This document shows positions 38,031 through 46,217 of a stretch of DNA of 64,000 nt, piece after piece. Numbering within the stretch: position 1 is the first letter of the stretch; every line of letters begins with the position of its first letter. Origin of the DNA: Thiemannella venezuelensis (GTDB taxonomy: Bacteria; Actinomycetota; Actinomycetes; Streptosporangiales; Streptosporangiaceae); the NCBI RefSeq assembly GCF_014203605.1, contig NZ_JACHJJ010000030.1, positions 36,837-100,836 on the forward strand. The letters run 5' to 3'. The notes below the pieces were generated by a model that was not told where the DNA came from, made no database searches, and worked only from the letters and a program-made list of their open reading frames with translations. Made by a program: the position numbers and the translations under genes.

Positions 38031-38060
38031 CCGGGTTCCAGGCGGCCGCCTCTCCGCCCA

Positions 38061-39416
38061 CTACCTCCGCCGCGGGCGGGGCCAGGACGCGGCGGCCAGC
38101 ACGGCCGCCAGAGGCAGGACCGTGACCAGGAACGCCGTCCGCAGGTCGAGCGCGGCCCCCAGCGCGGCGAGCGCCGCGGGGGCCGCCAGGATGGCGGTGC
38201 CGGAGGCGAGCGCGCCGTACGCCGCCGACCGGGCCGCCGTCAGCCCGGGCACCTGGACCAGCCGGGCGAGCGTCACCGGGTAGAACGGCGCGATCCCCAG
38301 CCCGGCCGCGAGGAGTCCGGCGGTGACCGGCGCGGGCGCGTCGGTCAGAGCGACGGCCAGGGTCCCGGCCGCCGCGAGCCCGCACCCCAGCGGGACGACC
38401 GGGAACCCGCGCGCGAGCAGGCGCGGCGCCGCAAGCCGGCCGGCCGCCATCCCGGCCAGGAACGCGGCGGCCGCCGCGGCGGCCGCGCCCGCGGTCAGGC
38501 CGGTGCCCTGAAGCCGGGTCGTGGCCCAGATCGTGAAGCAGAACTCCATGGACACCGCCACCACGATGGCCGCCCACGCCCCGGCCGCCCGCCGTCCCGC
38601 GGGCGCGCCGGCGTCATCGCCGCCCCGCCGCGCGGCCGCGGAGGAGCCACCCGCCCCACCGGCGGCGCCCGCCTCCGGCCGGGGACCCGGCAGGCCGGCG
38701 GGCGCCGCCGGCGGGCGGGAGTCGGCCGCGAGGAACAGCAGCGGCGGGACGGCCAGCAGGAGGGCGAGCCTGCCGTTCGCGCCGACGGCGTCGAGGGCGC
38801 CGATGGCGGGTGGGCCGAGCAGGGCGCTGACGCTGGACGCCGCGTTGGCGCGGGCGAGACGGGCCGCCGCGTCCGGGCCGTGCAGCAGGGCGGGGGTGAC
38901 CAGGACGATCCCGGCCGCGCCGAGACCCAGCAGGAGCGCGCCCGTCGCGGCCACCGCCGCGACGGGCGCGACGGCGAGCAGCACCGCCCCGGCGGCGGTG
39001 GCCAAGGCCGCGGCGAACAGCGCCGGCCGGGGACCCGGCCGCAGCACCAGCGGTCCTGCGGCCCCGACGGCCAGCAGGCCCGCCCCGAAGGACGAGGACA
39101 ACCAGGCCAGCTCGCCGGTGGGTGTGCCGAGGTCGCGGGAGAGCAGCACCAGGCACGCGCCGAGACTGTTGACGGTGAACCCGAGCGACGCCTGCGCGAA
39201 CCCGACCTGCCGGATGACCCGCCGCTCCCGCGGGTCCCCGCCCTGCCCGGCACCGGCTCCCGCCGGCGGCCTCCCGTTCCCTTCAGGCCCCGCGGGCACG
39301 CCGTACTCGCCCGCCCGCGTGGTCCAGGCGCGTTCGACAGATGCGTCGGAGTCGGCGAGAGTGCCGTCCATGTCCGGCGGCACCGCCTCGATCTTCCCCA
39401 GGTCCGGCCGTGGCAC
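38061..39416 (-). CDS. MFS transporter with a HAD-phosphatase-like N-terminal stub
   Basis: From GTG 39416 the first 35 residues (IEAVPPDMDGTLADSDASVERAWTT...) copy the N-terminus of a sugar-phosphatase of the HAD family, including the DxDGTL nucleophile motif. The frame then passes without break into a 12-helix MFS transporter (from IRQVGFAQASLGFTVNSLG), ending Arg-rich. The HAD part is too short to fold, so this looks like fusion of a truncated HAD gene to an MFS gene, or a pseudo-start. AGAGGGGGA lies upstream of GTG 39416. It is divergent from the ROK regulator across 53 bases. Confidence 0.75.
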   Translation of the reverse strand: MPRPDLGKIEAVPPDMDGTLADSDASVERAWTTRAGEYGVPAGPEGNGRPPAGAGAGQGGDPRERRVIRQVGFAQASLGFTVNSLGACLVLLSRDLGTPTGELAWLSSSFGAGLLAVGAAGPLVLRPGPRPALFAAALATAAGAVLLAVAPVAAVAATGALLLGLGAAGIVLVTPALLHGPDAAARLARANAASSVSALLGPPAIGALDAVGANGRLALLLAVPPLLFLAADSRPPAAPAGLPGPRPEAGAAGGAGGSSAAARRGGDDAGAPAGRRAAGAWAAIVVAVSMEFCFTIWATTRLQGTGLTAGAAAAAAAAFLAGMAAGRLAAPRLLARGFPVVPLGCGLAAAGTLAVALTDAPAPVTAGLLAAGLGIAPFYPVTLARLVQVPGLTAARSAAYGALASGTAILAAPAALAALGAALDLRTAFLVTVLPLAAVLAAASWPRPRRR

Positions 39417-39431
39417 AGCGTCCCCCTCTAA

Positions 39432-39452
39432 TAAACTCGTTGGTCGAGGATA
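39432..39452. promoter_or_regulatory. Imperfect inverted repeat between MFS and ROK genes
   Basis: TAAACTCG-TTGGT-CGAGGATA is an 8+8 repeat with 6 matches in the AT-rich divergent promoter. Position and size fit a ROK-family operator controlling both directions; inference only. Confidence 0.5.
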
Positions 39453-39469
39453 AATAGGCGGTAGCACCC

Positions 39470-40666
39470 ATGACAAGCTCTGCAGGTCGATCGCCCTCCG
39501 CCCGCGCGCGGGACGCCCGCTGGCGCGGCGCACTGGCCGTACTGGAAGAGATGCGCCGGGAGCCGGGCATCACCCGGGCGGTCATGGCCCAGCGGCTCGG
39601 CCTGACCACCGGCTCGGCCACCGAGATCACCGCGCGGCTGCGCGAACTGGCGCTGATCGCCGAGACCCCGGCCGCCGCCTCCGGACGGGGACGGCCGACG
39701 ACCGTGCTGCACCCGCACCCGGACGGCCCGGTCGTCGTCGCGGCCGACATCCGGCAGGAGGACTGGCGGATCGCGGTCACGGCACTCGACGGCAGGCCGC
39801 GCATCGCCGAAGCGGGAACGCACGCCAGCCGCGAGCCCGGCCGGGTGGTCGACGTGATCGCGGCGGCGGTACGACGCGTCCGCGAGCACCACGGCGACCG
39901 CGTCCGGGCCGTGTCGGTGGCCGTCGCCGCGACGGTCCGCCACGGCGGGGTCGTGCAGTCCGCCGCACTGGGCTGGGACGCGGTGGATCTCACCGCACTG
40001 GTGCCCGATTCGCGTCTGCCGCTGCTCGTCGGCAACGACGCGACGCTGGCCGGTGCCGCCGAGGCCCGCTACGGCGCCGCCACGGGCGCCGCCACGGCGC
40101 TGCACGTCACGATCGAGGTCGGGGTGGGCGGCACCCTGGTCGTGGACGGCCGTCCCGTCGTGGGCGCGACCGGCGCCGGCGGAGAGTTCGGCCACCTGCC
40201 GTTCGGCGACCCCGCGCTGCGCTGCCCATGCGGCGCGACGGGATGCTGGGACCTCATGGTCGACGGGCGGGCCATCGCCCGCCATCTCGGGGAGCCGCCG
40301 CCCCGCGATCCGCGCAGCTACGCGCAGGCGGCCGTGGACAGGGCGGCGGGAAACGGGCTCGTCCGGTCCGCGGTGGGCCGCGCCGCGAGCGGGTTCGGCC
40401 GCGGCCTCGCCGGCCTGGTCAACGCCTTCGATCCCGACATCGTCACGCTCGGCGGCTTCGCCGAGCCGCTGCGCGCCGCGGCCGCCGCGGAGTTCGACAC
40501 GGCCCTGGCCGACGGCCTGATGCGGTTCCGCCGCTCCGATCCGCCGCCCGTGGTGGCCGCCGTCCTCGGCGGGGACGGCGCGCTGCACGGGGCTGCGGTC
40601 ACCGCGCTCGACGGTGTCCTCACGGAGGAGGGCCTCAGCGCCTGGGCGGCCGAACGCACCGGTTGA
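39470..40666 (+). CDS. ROK-family transcriptional regulator
   Basis: 398 residues. N-terminal winged helix at about 20-75 (RAVMAQRLGLTTGSATEITARLREL), then the ROK sugar-kinase fold: VGVGGTLVVDGRPVVGATGAGGEFGHLPF and the zinc motif CPCGATGCWD. ATPase loop residues are partly conserved, so it probably senses a sugar without phosphorylating it. It is divergent from an MFS gene that may be its target. A 49-bp piece of its 3' end is repeated just after the stop. Confidence 0.9.
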   Translation: MTSSAGRSPSARARDARWRGALAVLEEMRREPGITRAVMAQRLGLTTGSATEITARLRELALIAETPAAASGRGRPTTVLHPHPDGPVVVAADIRQEDWRIAVTALDGRPRIAEAGTHASREPGRVVDVIAAAVRRVREHHGDRVRAVSVAVAATVRHGGVVQSAALGWDAVDLTALVPDSRLPLLVGNDATLAGAAEARYGAATGAATALHVTIEVGVGGTLVVDGRPVVGATGAGGEFGHLPFGDPALRCPCGATGCWDLMVDGRAIARHLGEPPPRDPRSYAQAAVDRAAGNGLVRSAVGRAASGFGRGLAGLVNAFDPDIVTLGGFAEPLRAAAAAEFDTALADGLMRFRRSDPPPVVAAVLGGDGALHGAAVTALDGVLTEEGLSAWAAERTG

Positions 40667-40723
40667 GCGCGCCCCCTGATGCGGTTCCGCCGCTCCGATC
40701 CGCCGCCCGTGGTGGCCGCCGTC
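40516..40723 (+). repeat. 49-bp direct repeat (40516-40564 and 40675-40723)
   Basis: The segment starting CCTGATGCGGTTCCGCCGCT inside the ROK gene recurs exactly 159 bases later, nine bases after the ROK stop, and is joined directly to the tail of an unrelated symporter gene. This is a scar of a deletion or duplication that removed the symporter's 5' part. Confidence 0.85.
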
Positions 40724-40858
40724 GTCCTTCCCCGGCGCCACCCGCAACTCCCTGGTCGTGCTGCCGCTCGCGCTGGCCCTGCCCGACCGCTTCGCCGTCG
40801 CCGCCGCGGCCGTGGTCACCCAGACCCTCGTCGAGGTCGTCGGCATGCTCGTCTACAT
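40724..40858 (+). pseudogene. 3' fragment of a bile-acid/arsenite Na+-symporter-like gene, first part
   Basis: The frame reads SSFPGATRNSLVVLPLALA, then VVTQTLVEVVGMLVYM, matching the last two membrane helices of BASS/ArsB-type symporters. All upstream sequence is missing (joined to the ROK repeat). The remaining 20 codons lie at 53,142-53,207, beyond the inserted element; the two parts rejoin in frame once one TACAT is removed. Confidence 0.8.
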
Positions 40859-41735
40859 GGGGTGCCGTTAACGTCTCTGTCACCAGGCGCCAAATAGTTG
40901 ATCTTAGGGCGGGCGAGTACGCGTCAATGACGCGGTGGTGACCGTCGGCGGCGAGGCGTATTGTCCCTCGTAGGCTGTCCCGTCGGCCTGCTTCCGAGCC
41001 ACCCGCGCCCACGCGGCAGGTGGCGACGAGGACAAGGTCCACCGGATCGCGGGGCAACTGCTCTGCCGCATGGTCGTGCTGGTGATCGGCGGGGTGGCGT
41101 GGGCGCCCTCGCCGGAGGGACATCGACATGACCAAGAACAGCGCTCGCAAGCGCGCCGTACGCTGCTGCCGTCCGGCGTTTGCCGCCCGGCGCACGGACC
41201 GTGGCGGCCGAGGACCTCGGGGACTGGGCCACCGATGACGACCTGATCCGTAACGGCCTGTGGGAGCGCGAAGGCACCTACGGCCACGCCGATGCCGTAC
41301 TGGACGGGGCGGAGAACTGGGACTACACGATGGTCGAGCTCGTCTGGCTGGACCACATCACCGAGCAGTTGGCCGCCGCGGGCATCGGCTGGGATCCCGC
41401 GACCGCGCGAGAGGTGGACGGCGGTCCGGTCACGCTGCCCGCCGGGATGTCGGTGGCGGACGCTGCGGCTCGGTGGGCGCAGATCCGCGCAGGGTTCGAC
41501 GGCTGGATCTCCGCGGTGGTGGCGCAGGCCCGAGACGGTGTCAGCCTGGCCCCGCCCGGCGGCGTCCGCCCCGATCACGCTCCCGGCGCCTGCTGGATCA
41601 CCGTCTCCGCGTCCCGGTGACGTGCGGGAACCGCGATTCCCGTGGGTTGGGCATCCGCCCGGGTCGGCATTCTCACCTGAACCCGCAGGTCGGAGCCTAA
41701 ATGGCGGCTGGTGACACGTTCGTTAACGGCACCCC
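40859..41735. mobile_element. 877-bp left element with Tn3-like ends (TIME-like)
   Basis: A third copy of the terminus faces outward at 41697-41735. It shares GTGCCGTTAACG, GTCACCAG and CGCCA-TAG blocks with the outer end, about 30 of 39 bases matching. So the left end alone is a complete miniature element resembling Tn3-derived miniature elements. The flank at its inner end (GTGGG) is not TACAT, so its inner boundary was set by a separate event. Confidence 0.7.
41180..41620 (+). CDS. Uncharacterised protein of the left miniature element
   Basis: Up to 146 residues (TTG 41180, or GTG 41201). Residues 1-18 lie in the inverted repeat and are also coded at the right end, where the frame then diverges. 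The rest (LIRNGLWEREGTYG..., NWDYTMVELVWLDHITEQLAAAGIGWD) is well-formed, soluble and Trp-rich, without recognised family. No Tn3 catalytic motif is seen. It may be passenger or remnant; the start is uncertain as the frame is open back to 41132. Confidence 0.5.
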   Translation: MPPGARTVAAEDLGDWATDDDLIRNGLWEREGTYGHADAVLDGAENWDYTMVELVWLDHITEQLAAAGIGWDPATAREVDGGPVTLPAGMSVADAAARWAQIRAGFDGWISAVVAQARDGVSLAPPGGVRPDHAPGACWITVSASR

Positions 41736-42506
41736 GTGGGGCTGCCGCGGCGGCCGGCGGCGGTGTTCGTCGGCCGCCAGGAGGAGCTGACCGCGTTGCA
41801 GCAGGCGCTGACGGTCGGGCCCGGAGTGATCGCCCAGGCCGTCATCGGACTGGGCGGGATCGGCAAAAGCGAGCTGGCCCTGCACTACGCCCTGGCCCAT
41901 CGCAACCGCTATGACCTGGTGTGGTGGATCGATGCTGAGGGCGCTGGGGCCATCGAGGCGGGCCTAGCAGGGCTGTGCCGGGCACTGTGCGCAGGTATGG
42001 CCGCTAAAGCCGCCGCCCAAGCCTCGGCCGAGGAGGCCACCGCCTGGGCGCTGGCCTGGCTGGCCACCCACCAGCGGTGGCTGGTCATCTTTGACAACGT
42101 CGAAGAGGTCGATCACCTGCAGCCGTATCTGGGCCGCCTGCACACCGGACAGGTACTCATCACCTCCCGCCGCGACCGCGGCTGGCAGGAGATCGGCACC
42201 GTGCTGCGTCTAGGCGTACTGGCACCGGCCGCCGCGGTTGGGCTGCTGCAGAGCCTGATCGCCCCGGGCATCTGGGATCCGGACGCGGCCGCCGAACTCG
42301 CGACCGAGCTGGGGGAGCTGCCGTTGGCGCTCAAGCACGCCGGCGCCTACATCGCCATATGGCCGGGCGGGAGGCCCTTTGCTCAGGGCGCCAGCATCGA
42401 CATCACCTCGGGCGGCAGGGCCGGATTGGAGGCTGCGGCCTCCACCACCTGCCAGTCGTCATCGGTGAGCAGCTCGACGATGACCTGGGGCGGCAGGGCC
42501 GGGTGA
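41736..42506 (+). pseudogene. NB-ARC ATPase fragment
   Basis: The frame starts one base past the miniature element's terminus and reads AAVFVGRQEELTALQQAL, P-loop GLGGIGKSELAL, Walker B WLVIFDNVEE, LITSRRD sensor and GELPLALKHAGAYI, the order of STAND/NB-ARC signalling ATPases. Family sequence stops near 42,365, where the opposing LRV gene begins to overlap; the winged-helix and TPR sensor parts are absent. Both ends are therefore cut. A complete ancestor would be a regulatory or defence-type ATPase. Confidence 0.75.
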
Positions 42507-43894
42507 CCGGCGGCAAGAGGTCTGGCCTGCCAGTCTGACAAGCAGACCAGGAGCGCCGGAGCCGTCGCGTTGCGGTGCCGGGCGATCTCCCGCAGTGCCT
42601 TGCGCACCGGCGGCTCGTGCCGGGCCAGGTCCTCCAGTAACGCCGGTGAGGCCTCCGGGTTCTTCGCCACTTTGGCCACGACCCGTACCCCGTGCCGCTC
42701 CACCATGGCGCGCAGCCGCGCGTCGGACAGGCCCGGGTGCGGAGCAATGGACTTGACCACCTTAGCGTCGAGGTCGGCGGCCAGCGCATCGCGGATCTCG
42801 GGCGGCAGATCACGTCGTTCGGCCAGCAGCATCCGCACGACCGGATGCGGTGAGGCGGCCAGCTCCCCGATCTCGGCGCGCGAGGCGGTGGCAATCCTCG
42901 GCAGCAGCGTGGAGCCGATTTTGATGTCGTCGGCCAGGCGGGTGAGCACCTCCAGCGGTACCTGCGGGTTGGAGGCGAGGCTGCGCCGCACGTCGGGGGC
43001 GGGGTCGGCGGCCAGCGCGCGGATCAGGTCGTCGCCGATCGCGGGATTGGCGGCAAGGGCGGCGCGGACACCGGGTTCCGGGCTGGCGGCGAGGCGTTCG
43101 TAGACCACCGCAGGCAGATCGGGGCGGACGGCCAGCGGCCAGCGCAGCAGCATCGAAGGATGGCCGGCAAAGCCGACGACGGCCGCGGTAGGCGTGGCCG
43201 GGTTCCACAGGGCGTTCACGTGCGTTTGGTGAACGGTGGACTCGTGGAAGCCGTCGCATGCGGCGCCTGGCGGCAGGTCACAGTCGAGCCTGGGGCATTC
43301 CGGATCATGGGTGAACGGCGTCTCCTCCCGGTCGCAGACCAGGCACCGCCGCGCCGGCGGCAGCCCCTCGCCGGCGACCAGCGCGGCCAGCACCGCCGGC
43401 GGTGCCGCCTCGTTGCTCGCCACCGCACAGCGGACCTCGGCATGGGGATGCGCCGCGAGCCGGGCTGGCATGTCCGCAGTCGCCTGCAACGCGATCTCCG
43501 CGATGACTCCTATCTCTGTATCGACGGCGAGGATCTCCTGCACCTCGGCCGGGAGGCCGGGACAGGCGGCCAACCGTTCCCGGCGTTCGGTGATCGGATC
43601 CGCCGCCAGCAGGCGCGCCCAGGCCGGGCGCCCAGCACCTTCGGCGAGCAGGGCCAGGGCGGCGAGCGGCTGTGCTACAGGGTCGACGTCATCAGCCGTC
43701 AGCAGCCCCCGCTCCGCGAGCCGCCCAGCGCTCTGTTCGACGCGGGAGACCAGCGCGACCGCCTGCGCGCGGGTGAGGTCTTCCCGCTCGGCCAGGCTCA
43801 CGGCGACGTCCTCGTCAGCGACCATGATCAGCCGGTCGACCAGATCGGGCAGCAGGGCCGGATTGGCAGCGAGGCCGCACAGGACAGAGTTCAC
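42383..43894 (-). CDS. Leucine-rich-variant (LRV) repeat protein with Cys-rich insert
   Basis: 503 residues built from about 24-residue LRV units, e.g. HPALPPQVIVELLTDDDWQV and NPALPPEVMSMLAP at the end, and ASNPQVPLEVLTRLADD. Between about 200 and 250 a Cys/His-rich insert (CLVCDREET..., CPRLDC, then CDGF and HxxxVHQTH) may bind Zn or an Fe-S cluster, as known for the Azotobacter LRV protein. GTG 43894 has AGGA eight bases upstream. Likely a protein-interaction scaffold; target unknown. Its 3' end overlaps the NB-ARC fragment. Confidence 0.8.
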   Translation of the reverse strand: MNSVLCGLAANPALLPDLVDRLIMVADEDVAVSLAEREDLTRAQAVALVSRVEQSAGRLAERGLLTADDVDPVAQPLAALALLAEGAGRPAWARLLAADPITERRERLAACPGLPAEVQEILAVDTEIGVIAEIALQATADMPARLAAHPHAEVRCAVASNEAAPPAVLAALVAGEGLPPARRCLVCDREETPFTHDPECPRLDCDLPPGAACDGFHESTVHQTHVNALWNPATPTAAVVGFAGHPSMLLRWPLAVRPDLPAVVYERLAASPEPGVRAALAANPAIGDDLIRALAADPAPDVRRSLASNPQVPLEVLTRLADDIKIGSTLLPRIATASRAEIGELAASPHPVVRMLLAERRDLPPEIRDALAADLDAKVVKSIAPHPGLSDARLRAMVERHGVRVVAKVAKNPEASPALLEDLARHEPPVRKALREIARHRNATAPALLVCLSDWQARPLAAGHPALPPQVIVELLTDDDWQVVEAAASNPALPPEVMSMLAP

Positions 43895-43924
43895 AGGAGC
43901 ATCCTGCCTGGGCCGTAACCACAT

Positions 43925-44256
43925 GGCTCGTGATTATTTCCGTGATGGCGAGGTCTTACCTCACAGCCGTCGCCTTGCTGTGCACGAGACTTCGGTTACC
44001 CGTGCAGGTGACTTCGGGAATCGACAGCCAGGGCCCGGCAGGCTGTTCCACTTCCTTGGAAGTGGAACAGGCATGCAGCGGTACGGACGCATCGGCGACG
44101 CCGGTGGCGCACGTACCGTTTCGCGAACAGACGGCCCTACCGCACCGCCGCCCCACGCCCTGACCGAGGGTGTGCCCGGCGCCTGAGGGCAGGAAGCACC
44201 GCGCCGCTGGGGCGTCCTGCGTCCGCACCGGGCCGATCGCGTGGGCAGGTACCTTC
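43925..44256. other. Intergenic region with 28-bp palindrome
   Basis: No gene is supported between the LRV gene and the AlkD-like gene. The region holds the LRV promoter side and a strong palindrome at 44043-44070. Confidence 0.5.
44043..44070. terminator. 13-bp perfect hairpin with 2-base centre
   Basis: CTGTTCCACTTCC-TT-GGAAGTGGAACAG. It lies about 190 bases after the AlkD-like stop on the minus strand and before the LRV gene. Such a tight palindrome may form a cruciform or be a protein site; termination is the simplest reading. Confidence 0.5.
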
Positions 44257-44928
44257 CTACTCGCCGTGCCGGCGGCGCACCATCTCGGTGATCCAGATGG
44301 GCGCGAACGGGGACGTGCAGTTCGGCGGAGTCGGGTAGTCCTTGAGCACCTCCAGGCGCTCACCGATGCCGATCGCACGGGCGCGGTGGCCAGCGTGCTC
44401 GATGCCGATCTGGGCCAGGCAGTGGTTCATCGCCCACTGCAGGCGGGCCGGGGCGTCCTTCATCTCCGCCTCGATGACGTCGAGCAGTCCCGCGAGGTCG
44501 AGATCCTCGGGCTTCTTGGTCACGCGTTCGGTGGTCAGCGCCCAGCCGGCACTGGCGACCGCCGGATCCGGATCGGCGAACCAGGCCAGGCGCAGCCCTT
44601 CGGCGTGCGGGCTCTTCTTCACCACGTAGTTCACGAGCCAGTCGTGCACCTTGGGGGTGCGGGCCTGGCGCACCATGACGTCCAGGTCGTCGCGCCCGAA
44701 CGCCTTGGGGCGGCAGATCAGGATCGCCAGCAGTCTCGCCGCGCTGTCACCTGTCTCCCAGAGCCGGCACGCGAGGTCCTGCTGCGTCTTCAACCGCTTG
44801 GCGAGCGCGCGCAGTCTGCCGAGGTTCACCCCGTGGTCGTCACCGTGCCTGGTGTTCACCTCGTGGGTCTTCGGGTCCTCGAGCGCGGCCAACTCGGTCA
44901 TCACCTCGGCCGCCGTCGTCTCGATCAC
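44257..44928 (-). CDS. DNA alkylation repair (AlkD-like) family protein
   Basis: 223 residues from GTG 44928, with GGGAGG five bases upstream. All-helical HEAT-like repeats: LRALAKRLKTQQDLACRLWETGD, RPKAFGRDDLDVMVRQ, PKVHDWLVNYVVKKSPHAE, DPAVASAGWALTTERV. These match the DNA alkylation repair family. The AlkD catalytic Asp/Trp set cannot be confirmed, so glycosylase activity is open. It follows the ArsR-SRPBCC pair by 85 bases in the same direction. Confidence 0.78.
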   Translation of the reverse strand: MIETTAAEVMTELAALEDPKTHEVNTRHGDDHGVNLGRLRALAKRLKTQQDLACRLWETGDSAARLLAILICRPKAFGRDDLDVMVRQARTPKVHDWLVNYVVKKSPHAEGLRLAWFADPDPAVASAGWALTTERVTKKPEDLDLAGLLDVIEAEMKDAPARLQWAMNHCLAQIGIEHAGHRARAIGIGERLEVLKDYPTPPNCTSPFAPIWITEMVRRRHGE

Positions 44929-45013
44929 CTGAGCCTCCCGTACGGCAGCGGCCCGCCCTGCGTGCCGCGAGGGCGCAGGGGCTGTGCCCGTCGCCGGGTG
45001 GTGACGGGCCCGG

Positions 45014-45664
45014 TCACGACCGGCCGGCTTGCGGGGCGAAGTGCTGGACGCCGAAGGCGACGGCCGCGGCGATGTCCTCGTCGCCGATGCCCCACGCGTC
45101 CTGGACGACCCCGCCCCAGGCCTGGTAGCTGCGTGTCGCGAACTCCTTGGCCTCCGCGGTGTCCTCCCAGGTGGCCGGGTCGATGATCGCACCGCGCAGG
45201 TGAAGGTCCAGTCCGAGGACGGTCAGGTCCCAGCCGCCGCCGATGCCGATCGTGCCGCCCGGCCCGTACGTCCTGACGAGCTCATCGACGATCTCGGCGG
45301 GCGAGGAGTGCTCCAGTTCGAAGGCGGTGCGCCCGCCGCCGGCGGCCGTCAGCCGGACCTCGACCTCGGTCGCCATGCCCTCGCCCAGCACCCACGTCAC
45401 CTTGAGCAGGCGCGGCTGCTCGCACCGCAGGATCTCGCCGCCGGCGTTGTCCTTGAGCTGGAAGGTGCCGCCGAGCCGGAAATCCCCCTCGACCGGACCC
45501 AGCCAGCGGCTGAGCCGTACCGGGTCGGTGCAGGCGTCCCAGACCTCTTCGACCGGGGCGTCGTAGGCCCGGCGCAGCAGCAGCGACCGCCCCGCGCCAC
45601 CGGTGACCGGCAGGTTCCCGATCTCCCGGTGAGTGGCGTTGATCTGGTCGATGATGTCGATCAC
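45014..45664 (-). CDS. SRPBCC-domain protein of the mobile unit
   Basis: 216 residues: RRAYDAPVEEVWDACTDPVRLSRWLGPVEGDF at the start and a C-terminal helix region longer than usual. Same fold as the protein at 3.6 kb but clearly a different gene. ATGA overlap with the ArsR gene upstream shows the same operon logic. Ligand unknown. Confidence 0.82.
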   Translation of the reverse strand: MIDIIDQINATHREIGNLPVTGGAGRSLLLRRAYDAPVEEVWDACTDPVRLSRWLGPVEGDFRLGGTFQLKDNAGGEILRCEQPRLLKVTWVLGEGMATEVEVRLTAAGGGRTAFELEHSSPAEIVDELVRTYGPGGTIGIGGGWDLTVLGLDLHLRGAIIDPATWEDTAEAKEFATRSYQAWGGVVQDAWGIGDEDIAAAVAFGVQHFAPQAGRS

Positions 45665-46050
45665 GTGTGCTCCTCGCTATCGGATTCGGATGCCGTGGCA
45701 GGGTTTCTGGGGTCGGCGGGCGTCGTGCGGGACCGGCGTTTGCCTCGCGCCAGTTCGGTGGCCAGCGCGTCGAGCCGCTGGTTCCAGAACGGGCGGAAAC
45801 GCTCCAGCCACAGGTGCGCCTCCTGCAAAGGGCCCGTCTCCACGGCATAGATGCGACGGGTGCCCTGCGCCCGGCAGGAGGCGAAACCCGACTCCCGCAG
45901 GACCCGCAGATGCTGGGACACCGCAGGTGGCGAGATGTCGAACTCCGCCCGGATGGTCTCGCTGATCATCCCGGCGGTCTGCTCTCCGTCGGCGAGCAAC
46001 TCCAGGATCCGGCGCCGGACCGGATCGCCGAGGATGTCGAAGGCGTGCAC
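45661..46050 (-). CDS. ArsR-family repressor of the mobile unit
   Basis: 129 residues: DILGDPVRRRILELLADGEQTAGMISETIRAEF, SPPAVSQHLRVLRESGFASCRAQGTRRIY. Lacks metal-site cysteines of classical ArsR. The C-terminal 25 residues are Ser/Thr/Glu-rich. A 12-bp palindrome 22 bases before the start is the likely site of autorepression. Confidence 0.85.
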   Translation of the reverse strand: MHAFDILGDPVRRRILELLADGEQTAGMISETIRAEFDISPPAVSQHLRVLRESGFASCRAQGTRRIYAVETGPLQEAHLWLERFRPFWNQRLDALATELARGKRRSRTTPADPRNPATASESDSEEHT

Positions 46051-46071
46051 CTCTTCACTATTTCAGTATTC

Positions 46072-46083
46072 ACTTAATTAAGT
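46072..46083. promoter_or_regulatory. ArsR operator candidate
   Basis: ACTTAATTAAGT is a perfect 12-base palindrome in an AT-rich stretch, overlapped by a TTGACT -35-like box on the minus strand that reads toward the ArsR gene. Confidence 0.5.
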
Positions 46084-46217
46084 CAAGACTAAAATATGGG
46101 CCGATCCCGATGCCGTTCCCGACCCGATGGTTTCCGGGACGGGCTTGTGAACACGTTGACCACTCGGGTGGGGGTCGCCAGCCATGCCATGATGCTTACT
46201 GCCTGCACACTGGTCAT

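Noticed and set aside
40853..40859. 7-bp target duplication CTACATG for the large element
   Set aside because: Also compatible with the sequence, but the outer C and G are better counted as part of GGGG/CCCC ends, leaving the 5-bp TACAT expected for Tn3-type elements.
40859..41735. Left miniature element as an ordinary IS
   Set aside because: Contains no transposase motif, and its two flanks are not direct repeats of one another.
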